DNA from: Flavobacterium anhuiense
GTDB lineage: Bacteria > Bacteroidota > Bacteroidia > Flavobacteriales > Flavobacteriaceae
Direction of reading: 5' to 3'
Length of the DNA: 64,000 nucleotides
NCBI RefSeq assembly: GCF_004151235.1
Contig: NZ_JUIV01000004.1
Span: 62,001-126,000, forward strand
The position numbers were made by a program, and so were the translations under genes. Position 1 is the first letter of the stretch; each line of letters opens with the position of its first letter. The notes beneath the pieces are model-generated. The model did not search any database. It was not told where the DNA came from and worked only from the letters and a program-made list of their open reading frames with translations. Positions 32,913 to 41,698 of this stretch are shown here, one piece after another.

Positions 32913-33788
32913 ATGAGTTCTAACTTTGATAAATTTCAAAAGCGCAGGTTAATTTCCTCTTATTTTTCGGTAGTATTAAGTGTATTCTTGGTTTTATTCC
33001 TTTTGGGAGTGCTAGGATTATTCATCATTAATTCTAAACAATTGGCTGACGATTTTAAAGAAAAAATCGCTATGACAGTTTTCTTCAAAAATGAAGCAAA
33101 TGACAGCATTATCAAAGCATTTAATACAGAACTTAAAAGAGCGCCTTTTGCTAAATCTTTTGTTTATGTAACGAAAGAAAAAGCGGCAAAAGAACACACT
33201 GATATTATCGGAGAAGATTTCTTAACGTTTTTGGGAGAAAATCCGTTATTGAATTCATACGACATTCACTTAAAAGCAGATTATGTAGAAAGAGACAGTA
33301 TCGTAAAAATCGAAAACCGTTTCCGCAAAAATGCTATGATTTCAGATATTGTTTATGACAAACAATTGGTAAATCTAGTAAATGACAACATCAGAAAAGT
33401 AAGTATGTGGATTCTGATTATTAGCGGTTTCTTGACAGTAATTGCAGTTTTATTAATCAATAGTTCATTGCGTTTATCTATACATTCAAATCGTTTTATT
33501 ATCAAAACCATGCAAATGGTTGGAGCTACAAAAGCGTTTATCCGTAAACCTTTTGTAATGCGAAGCGTAAAACTTGGAATGCTTGGTGCTAGTTTAGCTA
33601 TTATTGCTTTAATTGCACTTTTACTATATGTAGATACTAATTTCCCTGGTTTAGGAATTCTAGAGGACAAAATTTTAACTGGTTTGGTTTTAGTTGCTGT
33701 TTTCGGATTAGGAGTTCTAATTACTTGGGTAAGCACGCATTTTGCAACGCAACGTTTCTTGAATTTAAGAACTGACGATCTTTACTAA
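32913..33788 (+). CDS. ftsX: Cell-division protein FtsX
   Basis: 291 residues. The N-terminal cytoplasmic tail SNFDKFQKRRLISSYFSVVL leads into the first membrane helix (about 20-42). A periplasmic domain (about 45-165) follows, then three C-terminal helices with IKTMQMVGATKAFIRKPFVM between them, the FtsX permease fold. It works with the ATPase FtsE, not seen here, to activate peptidoglycan hydrolases at the septum. First gene of the ftsX-DUF3098-uppP-truB cluster that is typical of Bacteroidota. Confidence 0.93.
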   Translation: MSSNFDKFQKRRLISSYFSVVLSVFLVLFLLGVLGLFIINSKQLADDFKEKIAMTVFFKNEANDSIIKAFNTELKRAPFAKSFVYVTKEKAAKEHTDIIGEDFLTFLGENPLLNSYDIHLKADYVERDSIVKIENRFRKNAMISDIVYDKQLVNLVNDNIRKVSMWILIISGFLTVIAVLLINSSLRLSIHSNRFIIKTMQMVGATKAFIRKPFVMRSVKLGMLGASLAIIALIALLLYVDTNFPGLGILEDKILTGLVLVAVFGLGVLITWVSTHFATQRFLNLRTDDLY

Positions 33789-33882
33789 TTGTAGATTGTA
33801 GATTTTAGATTGCAGATTTTAGATTGCAGATTTTAGATTTTAAAAAAAATGCCTTCGACTTTGCTCAGGCTGACAAACAGAT
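33789..33882. repeat. TTTTAGATTGCAGATTTTAG run plus single CTTCGACT-CTCAG arm within the ftsX operon
   Basis: TTGTAGATTGTAGATTTTAG followed by ATTGCAGATTTTAGATT is a tandem run right after the ftsX stop. GCCTTCGACTTTGCTCAGGC (33851-33870) with TGACAAAC is one arm of the CTGAGCGGAGTCGAAG family. Confidence 0.75.
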
Positions 33883-33886
33883 AAAA

Positions 33887-34144
33887 ATGAAAAACAACAA
33901 TAATAAAGAAGAACAACAAGTTCAAAAACAGGAATTCCTTTTTGACGGCATCAATTATAAAATTTTATTGATTGGTATTGCTGTAATTGCTCTAGGATTT
34001 ATTTTAATGTCTGGTGGAGGAAGTAAAGATCCAAATGTTTTTAATGAAGACATTTTCAGCTTTAGACGTATTCGTTTAGCACCAACGACTGTTTTAATCG
34101 GTTTTGGAATCACGATATATTCTATCTTCAAAAAATCTAAATAA
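33887..34144 (+). CDS. DUF3098 small membrane protein
   Basis: 85 residues from the ATG at 33887. An in-frame extension to 33824 would translate the intergenic repeat and is rejected. A polar N-terminus (KNNNNKEEQQVQKQEFLFDG) is followed by two membrane helices (YKILLIGIAVIALGFILMSG and APTTVLIGFGITIYSIF) separated by GGGSKDPNVFNEDIFSFRRI, the DUF3098 hallmark. Conserved beside ftsX and uppP in this phylum; function unknown, possibly linked to division or the envelope. Confidence 0.85.
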   Translation: MKNNNNKEEQQVQKQEFLFDGINYKILLIGIAVIALGFILMSGGGSKDPNVFNEDIFSFRRIRLAPTTVLIGFGITIYSIFKKSK

Positions 34145-34164
34145 TATAGGTTTATAGATTTTTA

Positions 34165-34234
34165 ATCAGAATGCCTTTCGACTTCGCTCAGGGTGACAAA
34201 TCTAAAATCTAAAATCTAAAATCTAAAATTCTAA
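34165..34234. repeat. Second CTTCGACT-CTCAG arm and TCTAAAATCTAAAATCTAAA run before uppP
   Basis: CTTTCGACTTCGCTCAGGGT (34173-34192) then GACAAA, followed by four copies of TCTAAAA directly before the uppP start at 34235. Same orientation as the arm at 33851. Confidence 0.75.
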
Positions 34235-35032
34235 ATGAACACATTACAAGCTATTGTTCTTGCCATTATTGAAGGAATTACAGAATTTTTGCCTGTTTCT
34301 TCTACAGGACATATGATTATTGCTTCTTCTTTTTTCGGAATCGCTCATGACGATTTCACTAAACTTTTTACCATTGTAATTCAGCTTGGCGCAATACTTT
34401 CGGTTGTAATTTTATACTTCAAACGTTTCTTTCAAACTTTTGATTTCTACTTTAAACTTTTAGTCGCTTTTATTCCTGCAGTTGTTTTAGGATTATTATT
34501 AAGCGATTTTATTGACGATTTACTAGAAAATCCTGTTACAGTTGCTATTTCACTTCTAATTGGAGGTCTAATTTTATTAAAAGTAGACGAATGGTTTAAC
34601 AAACCAAACGATCCAGAAGTTTCAACTGAAATCACGTATGCCAAAGCTTTAAAAATTGGTTTATTTCAATGTCTTGCCATGATTCCTGGAGTTTCTCGAA
34701 GCGGTGCAAGTATTGTTGGAGGTATGGCTCAAAAACTGACTAGAACTTCTGCAGCAGAATTTTCATTTTTCTTAGCGGTTCCAACTATGTTAGGAGCAAC
34801 TGCAAAAAAATGCTATGATTATTACAAAGCAGGTTTTGAATTGTCTCACGACCAAGTAAACATGTTGGTAATTGGTAATATTGTTGCTTTTGCGGTAGCA
34901 TTATTAGCAATTAAAACTTTCATCGGATTTTTGACTAAAAACGGATTTAAAGTTTTTGGTTATTACCGAATCATTGCTGGAATCATTTTATTGTTGATTC
35001 ACTTTTTCATTCATCCGCTTACGATTATATAA
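34235..35032 (+). CDS. uppP: Undecaprenyl-diphosphatase (BacA/UppP)
   Basis: 265 residues, eight hydrophobic segments. The two active-site motifs are [20 protein letters not shown] (about 13-32) and [13 protein letters not shown] (about 151-163). It dephosphorylates undecaprenyl diphosphate to recycle the lipid carrier for peptidoglycan and O-antigen and confers bacitracin tolerance. Its stop codon overlaps the truB start (TAATG). Confidence 0.96.
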   Translation: MNTLQAIVLAIIEGITEFLPVSSTGHMIIASSFFGIAHDDFTKLFTIVIQLGAILSVVILYFKRFFQTFDFYFKLLVAFIPAVVLGLLLSDFIDDLLENPVTVAISLLIGGLILLKVDEWFNKPNDPEVSTEITYAKALKIGLFQCLAMIPGVSRSGASIVGGMAQKLTRTSAAEFSFFLAVPTMLGATAKKCYDYYKAGFELSHDQVNMLVIGNIVAFAVALLAIKTFIGFLTKNGFKVFGYYRIIAGIILLLIHFFIHPLTII

Positions 35033-35721
35033 TGACACCTGAAGAATATTTAGAAGGACAAGTTTTATTGATTGACAAACCTTTAAAATGGAGTTCATTT
35101 CAAGCTGTCAATAAATTAAAATACCTTTTAATTAATAAAGTTGGACTTCCTAAAAAGTTCAAAATTGGCCATGCTGGAACTTTAGATCCTTTAGCGACTG
35201 GGCTTTTATTAATCTGCACTGGAAAATTTACTAAAAGAATAGCCGAACTTCAAGGTCAGGCAAAAGAATATACAGGAACATTTTACATTGGAGCCACTAC
35301 TCCATCTTATGATCTGGAAACTGAAATCGATCAGACTTTTCCAACAGAACATATTGATGAAGCTTTGATTCATGAAACTGTAAAACAGTTTTTAGGCGAA
35401 ATAGATCAGAAACCGCCCATTTTTTCTGCTATTAAAAAAGACGGAGTCCGTTTGTACGAACATGCGCGTGCAGGAGAATCTATAGAAATTGAAAGCAGAA
35501 AAACTACTATTCACGAATTTGAAATTACAAGAATTGCATTGCCAGAAGTAGATTTTAGAGTAGTTTGCTCTAAAGGAACATATATTCGTTCTCTTGCTTA
35601 CGATTTTGGAAAAGCCATGAATTCAGGTTCGCACTTAACCGTTTTACGCCGAACTAAAATTGGCGATTACGACGTAAAAAATGCGATTGATATTACTTTA
35701 TTTGAAGAAAGCTTTAAATAA
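35032..35721 (+). CDS. truB: tRNA pseudouridine-55 synthase
   Basis: 229 residues. The catalytic motif is IGHAGTLDPLATGLLLICTG, with Asp in GTLDPLATG. Further TruB motifs are KEYTGTFYIGATTPSYD, PPIFSAIKKDGVRLYEHAR and CSKGTYIRSLAYDFG. It makes pseudouridine in the T-loop of tRNA. It is shorter than the E. coli enzyme because the C-terminal PUA extension is missing, as usual in Bacteroidota. Translationally coupled to uppP. Confidence 0.96.
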   Translation: MTPEEYLEGQVLLIDKPLKWSSFQAVNKLKYLLINKVGLPKKFKIGHAGTLDPLATGLLLICTGKFTKRIAELQGQAKEYTGTFYIGATTPSYDLETEIDQTFPTEHIDEALIHETVKQFLGEIDQKPPIFSAIKKDGVRLYEHARAGESIEIESRKTTIHEFEITRIALPEVDFRVVCSKGTYIRSLAYDFGKAMNSGSHLTVLRRTKIGDYDVKNAIDITLFEESFK

Positions 35722-35732
35722 CTAAAACAAAA

Positions 35733-35766
35733 AAGCACATTACATATTTTTGAAAGTAATGTGCCA
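35733..35766 (-). terminator. Minus-strand terminator downstream of the 25-codon ORF
   Basis: GCACATTAC (35735-35743) pairs with GTAATGTGC (35756-35764). The T-tract (CTTTTTTG) follows only on the minus strand, so the terminator serves a leftward transcript, not truB. Confidence 0.75.
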
Positions 35767-35807
35767 AGCTCCTAAAACAAGTAATGTTGTTCCATACTCA
35801 TCTCAAA

Positions 35808-35885
35808 TTAATAGTGAGGCACATTCTTCCCTCCAAATAAAAATGTAGAAAAGAAATCATAAAATCTTTCGAATAACTTTTTCAT
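35808..35885 (-). CDS. Possible small protein of 25 residues
   Basis: An ATG-initiated ORF too short for normal gene calling. It starts MKKLFERFYDFF and ends LFGGKNVPHY, giving an amphipathic, aromatic-rich helix with a Gly-Gly-Lys tail. An A-rich stretch with AAAAAG lies about 10 nt upstream of the ATG. The next leftward element is a factor-independent terminator whose T-tract only fits this strand, so a short transcript very likely exists here; it could alternatively be a non-coding RNA. The rest of the 338-bp gap (35886-36059) shows no further ORF. The family is not recognised. It could act as a membrane-interacting peptide (inference). Confidence 0.45.
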   Translation of the reverse strand: MKKLFERFYDFFSTFLFGGKNVPHY

Positions 35886-36059
35886 AATAGTGTACTTTTT
35901 AATTGTTAAACATTAAATCAACACCAATAAAAAGAGTAAATCTGAAAGCTATAATAGATGTGGGATTAGTTTTACTAAGTTACAAAATTCTATCGAAGTC
36001 AAAAAGACTTTAAGACAATTTTATTAACAAATCATCTGTTTATCAACACATTAATCCGA

Positions 36060-36677
36060 TTAAAGGCGATTATACTTGATATTTTCCATAATTTCGACCA
36101 ATTCTTCCTGAACCGAAATTCCTTTATCTGCCAGATACCATAACTGCAAATCGGTTTTTATTTTTTCGTCGATAGCGCCAACTTCTCTTTTATGTTTTTC
36201 CATTAATTCGGTTGCTCCTTTTGGTCTTGGTCCCCAATCAGCGCGTACAATTCCTGCTTCTTTACAAATCACAATTATTTTTGGAATTGCTCTTCCTCCG
36301 TTGGTCAAATAATGGCTCATCAAATCGTCATTTTCATCGCGAAATGCAATTTTCAAATCGATCTTTTTATGAGAAGCCAAAGCCATTTTATTTAAAATTG
36401 GAAGTATCTGCGCCGCGTCTCCGCACCAACCTTCAGAAAGTACCAGCCAGATATAATGATTATCTAAGTTTTGAAGTTTCTCTGCGACAGAATCTGAAAT
36501 GGTTATCGTTTTTTCCAGCCTATTCATTCTGGCTTCATTCAATTTAGAATAATTGGTAAGACTTTCTGATTGTTCGCTTCCAGTTGATTTTCCTTCAGAC
36601 AATAAATCGGTTACTATTTTTCTATATTCAACATAAGGATGACTATTGAATAATGATTTGGCTACGATGCTTTTCAT
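36060..36677 (-). CDS. Thioredoxin-fold protein with WCGDA active site
   Basis: 205 residues from the ATG at 36677; the region upstream to 36746 would add an improbable hydrophobic leader. The thioredoxin-like core has VLSEGWCGDAAQILPILNKM (about 98-117) and the cis-Pro region GGRAIPKIIVIC. The active site is CGDA, so the second Cys of CxxC is missing. This is usual in this Bacteroidota family but rules out classical dithiol exchange. The N-terminus (HPYVEYRKIVTDLLSEGKST) is family-typical. No signal peptide. The role is uncertain; peroxide or thiol sensing is conceivable. Confidence 0.8.
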   Translation of the reverse strand: MKSIVAKSLFNSHPYVEYRKIVTDLLSEGKSTGSEQSESLTNYSKLNEARMNRLEKTITISDSVAEKLQNLDNHYIWLVLSEGWCGDAAQILPILNKMALASHKKIDLKIAFRDENDDLMSHYLTNGGRAIPKIIVICKEAGIVRADWGPRPKGATELMEKHKREVGAIDEKIKTDLQLWYLADKGISVQEELVEIMENIKYNRL

Positions 36678-36759
36678 ATTTATTTCATTTTTAGGATACA
36701 ATAAAAATACGAATTTTAGGAAGACGGAGGAAATGACATTTATCACATTATTGATAATT

Positions 36760-37275
36760 TTACCAAGAAGCTGACTTATCTAAATACTTTTTAGCTTCTG
36801 CCTTTATCCAACCTTTTTCAGAATTTATAATGATTTTCATTTTTTCTTCAAAACCTTTAATCTTCAATTTTCTTAAAGAAATAATTAAATGGCCATAAAC
36901 ATCTCTATCATTTAAAAGCATTTTAATATCATCTTTAGTTAAATTACATTTCAATTCGCCAATCAATAATGCAAAAGTTTGTCTTCCTTTGCCATATTTA
37001 TCATTTTTCAGAATATCAATAATTGTATTTTGAATTAATATTGATTTTTTAAAGCTCTTTTTCTTCTTTAAAAGAAGCCTCAAATCTTCTCCTAATCTCC
37101 AAATCTTATGTTCAAAAGAATACCAAATTGGATTTGAATACATTGAATTCCCAGATTTCTCATGCTTAAACCAATATTCACACAATTCATTTATTAAATT
37201 ACTTAAATCTTCATCTTTAAAATTATTAATAAATCCTTCGTCTTCAATTTTACTATATTCATTTAAGAATTTCAT
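36760..37275 (-). CDS. Hypothetical protein, alpha-helical, AT-rich orphan
   Basis: 171 residues, not recognised. It is rich in Lys, Asn, Ile and Leu and predicted mostly helical. The C-terminal third (HLIISLRKLKIKGFEEKMKI, then SEKGWIKAEAKKYLDKS) resembles an Armadillo/HEAT-like repeat pair. A Trp/His/Tyr-rich patch (ELCEYWFKHEKSGNSMYSNP) lies near residue 35. No signal peptide. Codon use looks more AT-rich than the neighbours, suggesting an accessory gene. Proteins of this size and composition are sometimes immunity proteins, but no toxin gene is next to it. Confidence 0.65.
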   Translation of the reverse strand: MKFLNEYSKIEDEGFINNFKDEDLSNLINELCEYWFKHEKSGNSMYSNPIWYSFEHKIWRLGEDLRLLLKKKKSFKKSILIQNTIIDILKNDKYGKGRQTFALLIGELKCNLTKDDIKMLLNDRDVYGHLIISLRKLKIKGFEEKMKIIINSEKGWIKAEAKKYLDKSASW

Positions 37276-37402
37276 TTGATATTTTTTTTAGTGATCTAAA
37301 TTTTTATAAATATTGTATTTTCCTACAAAATTAAAAATTTTAATTAATTCAAGCTTCTTAAAATAATTTTGCAAACATTATTTTTAAAAATCAGAATATG
37401 TC

Positions 37403-37410
37403 TATATTTG
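37403..37410 (+). promoter_or_regulatory. pyrH -7 element
   Basis: TATATTTG, a perfect TAnnTTTG, 22 nt before the pyrH start. No TTG at the usual distance. Confidence 0.6.
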
Positions 37411-37432
37411 CACAAATTAACGCGACACACAC

Positions 37433-38140
37433 ATGAAATATAAAAGAATTCTTCTAAAACTTAGCGGCGAAGCGCTAATGGGTGATTTACAATATGGTAT
37501 AGACCCAAAAAGATTAGCCGAATATGCAGATGAAATTAAGCAAATTCACGACAAAGGAGTAGAAATTGCAATTGTTATTGGAGGAGGAAATATATTTAGA
37601 GGCGTTGCAGGAGCAAGCTCAGGAATGGACAGAGTTCAAGGCGATTACATGGGAATGCTTGCAACTGTAATTAACGGAATGGCATTACAAGGCGCTCTTG
37701 AAGATAAAGGAATGAAAACACGTCTGCAGACGGCTTTGAAAATGGAATCTATTGCAGAACCATATATCAAAAGAAGAGCTGACCGCCACCTTGAAAAAGG
37801 AAGAATCGTAATTTTTGGTGCTGGAACCGGAAATCCATATTTCACAACTGATACTGCTGCCGTTTTAAGAGGTATAGAAATCAATGCTGATGTTATCCTT
37901 AAAGGTACTCGTGTTGACGGTGTTTACGATTCTGACCCAGAAAAAAATGCTTCTGCAGTAAAATTTGATTTTATTTCGTTTGACGATGTAATCAAAAAAG
38001 GATTAAATGTAATGGATACTACTGCATTTACCTTAAGCCAAGAAAACAAATTGCCTATCGTAGTTTTTGATATGAACAAAATTGGAAACTTATTGAAAAT
38101 CTGCGACGGAGAAAACATAGGAACTGTAGTAAACATATAG
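37433..38140 (+). CDS. pyrH: UMP kinase
   Basis: 235 residues. Phosphorylates UMP to UDP. Amino-acid-kinase fold: [59 protein letters not shown] and [20 protein letters not shown]. It is followed by frr, the arrangement conserved in most bacteria, but here the two are separated by 136 bp of repeat sequence. Confidence 0.97.
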   Translation: MKYKRILLKLSGEALMGDLQYGIDPKRLAEYADEIKQIHDKGVEIAIVIGGGNIFRGVAGASSGMDRVQGDYMGMLATVINGMALQGALEDKGMKTRLQTALKMESIAEPYIKRRADRHLEKGRIVIFGAGTGNPYFTTDTAAVLRGIEINADVILKGTRVDGVYDSDPEKNASAVKFDFISFDDVIKKGLNVMDTTAFTLSQENKLPIVVFDMNKIGNLLKICDGENIGTVVNI

Positions 38141-38144
38141 ACTG

Positions 38145-38276
38145 CTTAGATTAATAGAATTTTAGATTTTCTAAATTCTTCTCAACCTTAAGGCAATCAA
38201 AAAAACAAAATAACATTAGTTCGTAAATTAGAAGAAATTAAATCTAATCTTCTAAGAATCTAAAAATCTAAACAAA
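38145..38276. repeat. Inverted TTAGATTTTCTAAATTCTTC repeat between pyrH and frr
   Basis: GAATTTTAGATTTTCTAAAT then TCTTCTC (38158-38184) faces TTAGAAGAAATTAAATC and TCTTCTAAGAATCTAAAAAT (38227-38270). It forms a weak hairpin made of the same AGATTTTAGATT-type units seen in the ftsX operon. Confidence 0.55.
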
Positions 38277-38840
38277 ATGACTGAAGAAATAGATTTTATT
38301 TTAGAAAGTACTGAGGAATCAATGAATGGTACTATTGCACACTTAGAGAAAGAATTTCTTAATATTCGTGCAGGAAAAGCTTCTCCAGCTATGCTTGGAG
38401 GTGTTTTTGTAGATTATTACGGATCTGCAACACCGCTTTCTCAAGTATCTAAAATTAGCGTTCCAGATGCTAGAACAATTACATTACAGCCATTTGAAAA
38501 AAATATGCTTTCTGTTATTGAAAAAGCAATCTTAGTCGCTAACATTGGTTTTAACCCAATGAATAACGGAGACGTTATCATCATCAGTGTACCGCCTTTG
38601 ACAGAAGAGCGTCGTCGTGATTTAGCAAAACAAGCAAAAGCTGAAGCTGAAGATGCTAAAATTGGTATCCGCAATTCTCGTAAAGATGCTAATACTGATA
38701 TCAAAAAATTGGAAAAAGAAGGAACTTCAGAAGATATCTGTAAATCTGCAGAAGAAGAAGTTCAGAACTTAACAAATGCTTACATTAAAAAAATTGATGA
38801 GTTATTGGCTGCAAAAGAAGCTGAAATCATGAAAGTATAA
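38277..38840 (+). CDS. frr: Ribosome recycling factor
   Basis: 187 residues. Splits the post-termination ribosome with EF-G. Conserved features are HLEKEFLNIRAGKASPAMLG, VDYYGSATPLSQVSKISVPD, NPMNNGDVIIISVPPLTEER and RRDLAKQAKAEAEDAKIGIR. The length is normal. A strong terminator follows. Confidence 0.97.
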   Translation: MTEEIDFILESTEESMNGTIAHLEKEFLNIRAGKASPAMLGGVFVDYYGSATPLSQVSKISVPDARTITLQPFEKNMLSVIEKAILVANIGFNPMNNGDVIIISVPPLTEERRRDLAKQAKAEAEDAKIGIRNSRKDANTDIKKLEKEGTSEDICKSAEEEVQNLTNAYIKKIDELLAAKEAEIMKV

Positions 38841-38860
38841 GTAAGTTTTGATTATAAAAT

Positions 38861-38900
38861 AAAAAATCCGTCTGGTTTATTGCACTAGACGGATTTTTTT
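38861..38900 (+). terminator. Terminator after frr
   Basis: AAAAAATCCGTCT (38861-38873) pairs with AGACGGATTTTTTT (38887-38900), with a run of T. Confidence 0.9.
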
Positions 38901-38905
38901 ATTGC

Positions 38906-38913
38906 TATTTTTG
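38906..38913 (+). promoter_or_regulatory. -7 element of the DUF5686 gene
   Basis: TATTTTTG, about 48 nt before the start codon and just after the frr terminator. Confidence 0.45.
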
Positions 38914-38960
38914 CATACGAAAATTAATTTCTTTTCGTTTTTGAAACTATATCATTCTGT

Positions 38961-41456
38961 ATGAAGCTATTTTGTTTTTTGACTTTGTTTTTTACGCTTA
39001 CTCTTCAGGCGCAAATTCAAATAAACGGAATCGTAACCGATTCAAACAACAAACCTCTTCCGTTTGCCACCATTACCACCTCAGAAAACAATAACACAAT
39101 TACAGATGTTGACGGAAAATTTATTTTTAAAATCAGTTCTTCTGCGACATCACTTACAGTTTCTTATATAGGTTTTCAGTCGAAAACTATTGCTTTAATC
39201 AACAGCAAAACCTTTTATTCGATTTCACTTTTACAGCAGACCGATGATTTAAAAGAAGTAGTTGTTTCTAATGAAAACCCCGCCTTAACGATTATTAAAA
39301 AAGTTATTGCTAATAAATCGACAAACGATCCGCAGAAAAAGCTCAATAATTTTGAATATAAAACCTATAACAAACTTATCGTAACCGCCAATCCGGATTC
39401 AATTGACGGCCGTATTGACACAACAGCCGCTTATAAAGATTTAAACAAAAGAATCATAAACATTGATTCTTCTGATTATAAGTTTAAAGAAATTGTAAGC
39501 AAACAGCATTTATTTCAAACTGAAAAAGTTTCTCAATATCAGTTTGGAAATAACAAACTAAAAGAAACGGTTCTAGGCACAAAAATCGCTGGCTTTAAAC
39601 AGCCGATTTATGAAGTTCTGGCCTTCAACCTCCAATCTATTTCGATTTACGATCCTAAATACGAATTATTTGAAACCAAGTACGAAAATCCGATTTCTAA
39701 AAATGCTCCTTCAAGTTATAATTATAAATTATTAGACACCGTTAGCATAAGAGGCCGTGACACATACATGATTTATTTTAAAAACAAATCAAAACACAGA
39801 GCTTCTGGACTGGAAGGGGTTTTGTATATTGATAAAGAAAATTACGCTATCGCGAAAGCAGTAATGCGAATTAAAGGCGTTTTGGACATTAGCGGCATTC
39901 ATGAATTTGAATATATTCCGAAAGAAAAAATCTGGTTTCAGAGCAACACTACTTTTAAAATCGTAAAAGGAAAAAATGATGACGATATTCGTATTCTTGG
40001 CGGTACGATTCAATTTGACGGAGATGTTGAAGAGAATTTAGAACGAAGAAAAAAAGTAGCCTCAGATTTCACCTATCTGCTTTCTGAAAGCAATAGTTTT
40101 GATATTCGAGTAAATACAGACACTCCAATAAAAAACCCGTCGCTTTATATCGAAATTAAAGACGATGCGGCCAAAAAACCTGAAAGTTTCTGGGAAGCAT
40201 ACCGCAAAGAAAATCTCGATTTAAAAAGCCAAAAAACCTATTTATTGCTCGACAGCCTTTCTGTTCGAAATAGAATTGAAAAACGTTTAGGAATTGGCCG
40301 AAAAATCATTAATGGTTTTTATCCGATTGGCCCTGTCGATTTGGATCTGAAAAAAATCATCAGTTATAATAATTATGAAGGTTTTCGTCTTGGTGTAGGC
40401 GGCATTACAAATGATCGTTTATCTAAATTTTTCCGTGTTGAAGGCTACGGCGCTTACGGAACAAAAGATGGTGTTTTTAAATATAGTGTCGGCGGTGGCG
40501 TTTTATTAGACAAACACACCAACACTTGGTTCAACGGTTATTATACTGACGATGTACGAGAAATTGCAAGTACTGTTTTTTCTGTTGACAAACGTGTTTT
40601 TAAAATTTATGATCCGCGCCCAATAAATATTAGTACCTTTTACGAGTATATAGGATGGCGTACCAATATTCAAACCAAATTTATTCCGAAAACCGAGGCT
40701 GTTTTAGAACTTTCGAGAAATTATATTGAACCAAAATTTGATTATCTCTATAACCTAAACGGAAAACTGTATTCTAATTATACCATGACCACGGCAATGC
40801 TTTCTATTGTTTGGGCGCCATTTAGCAATTATATGCAAACTCCAACTGGAAGAACTGAAAGCGATAAAAAATTTCCGAGGTTTACTTTCCAATACACACA
40901 ATCTTTGCCAAATGTTTTTGACAATGATTTTACTTTTAGCAAAATAGATTTTAAGGCCGAATACGAAAAACAGTACCTAAACCGTCAGAAAACAAGTTTA
41001 CTTTTACAGGGAGGTTTGGCAATGGGAGATGTGCCTATTACGCATTTGTACAATACAGCACCAAACAACTTAACAAAAGAAACTGTTGTGCAGCGTATCA
41101 CTTTTGCGGGAAGAAATGCTTTTGAAACCATGTTTTTTAACGAGTTCTTCTCGAGCCAATATTTAATGTTTCAAATTAAACATGGTTTTGACCGAATCAA
41201 AATTATGAAACAAGTTCGCCCGTCACTGGTTTTAGTTACTAGAATGGCTTGGGGAAACATGGAAAAACCAGAACAGCATGTTGGTCCAGCATACAAAACG
41301 CTTGACAAAGGTTATTTTGAATCGGGATTAGAATTGAACCGAATCTTTAAAGGTTTTGGTTTGGGCGGATTCTATAGATATGGTCCAAATCAGTTAATGA
41401 GATTTGAGGATAATATTGCAGTTAAGATTTCTTATGTTCTTGACCTGGGACTTTAA
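38961..41456 (+). CDS. DUF5686 / carboxypeptidase-regulatory-like outer-membrane protein
   Basis: 831 residues. Signal peptide ending LTLQAQ (about 1-18). Carboxypeptidase-regulatory-like domain (about 20-95: INGIVTDSNNKPLPFATITT, LTVSYIGFQSKTI). The DUF5686 body begins NPALTIIKKVIANKSTNDPQ and FEYKTYNKLIVTANPD. A barrel with many aromatic strands and a C-terminal VKISYVLDLGL follows. An envelope protein without a plug domain, so not a TonB receptor. The role is unknown. It has its own promoter. Confidence 0.85.
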   Translation: MKLFCFLTLFFTLTLQAQIQINGIVTDSNNKPLPFATITTSENNNTITDVDGKFIFKISSSATSLTVSYIGFQSKTIALINSKTFYSISLLQQTDDLKEVVVSNENPALTIIKKVIANKSTNDPQKKLNNFEYKTYNKLIVTANPDSIDGRIDTTAAYKDLNKRIINIDSSDYKFKEIVSKQHLFQTEKVSQYQFGNNKLKETVLGTKIAGFKQPIYEVLAFNLQSISIYDPKYELFETKYENPISKNAPSSYNYKLLDTVSIRGRDTYMIYFKNKSKHRASGLEGVLYIDKENYAIAKAVMRIKGVLDISGIHEFEYIPKEKIWFQSNTTFKIVKGKNDDDIRILGGTIQFDGDVEENLERRKKVASDFTYLLSESNSFDIRVNTDTPIKNPSLYIEIKDDAAKKPESFWEAYRKENLDLKSQKTYLLLDSLSVRNRIEKRLGIGRKIINGFYPIGPVDLDLKKIISYNNYEGFRLGVGGITNDRLSKFFRVEGYGAYGTKDGVFKYSVGGGVLLDKHTNTWFNGYYTDDVREIASTVFSVDKRVFKIYDPRPINISTFYEYIGWRTNIQTKFIPKTEAVLELSRNYIEPKFDYLYNLNGKLYSNYTMTTAMLSIVWAPFSNYMQTPTGRTESDKKFPRFTFQYTQSLPNVFDNDFTFSKIDFKAEYEKQYLNRQKTSLLLQGGLAMGDVPITHLYNTAPNNLTKETVVQRITFAGRNAFETMFFNEFFSSQYLMFQIKHGFDRIKIMKQVRPSLVLVTRMAWGNMEKPEQHVGPAYKTLDKGYFESGLELNRIFKGFGLGGFYRYGPNQLMRFEDNIAVKISYVLDLGL

Positions 41457-41474
41457 TTTTAAAATTCATTTTTT

Positions 41475-41695
41475 TTCGCCACGAATTCACAAATTTACCC
41501 ACTAAAACTTTACAAAAATTTTACCGATGAATTTCACGAATTTCCGCTAGCAATCTGCGTAAATTTGTGCGATTTATCGACAAGTACAGCGTAAAGAAAT
41601 TCATTAAAATTCGTGAATTCGTGGCTAAAAAAAAAATCCCAAACCCCAATAAGTAAAATTGGAATTTGGGATTTTAATTTTTTGGAATTTCAAAA
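41475..41695. repeat. GCCACGAATTCAC hairpin and AATTTGGAATTT units between convergent genes
   Basis: GCCACGAATTCAC (41478-41490) and GTGAATTCGTGGC (41613-41625) are perfect reverse complements 122 bp apart, with further AATTTCACGAATTTCCGC and AAATTTGTGCGATTT between. AAATTGGAATTTGGGATTTT and TTGGAATTT follow (41655-41695). Confidence 0.75.
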
Positions 41696-41698
41696 AGT

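Noticed and set aside
33824..33886. N-terminal extension of the DUF3098 protein (reading through FDFAQADKQIK)
   Set aside because: It translates the dispersed CTTCGACT-CTCAG repeat. The ATG at 33887 gives the normal family length.
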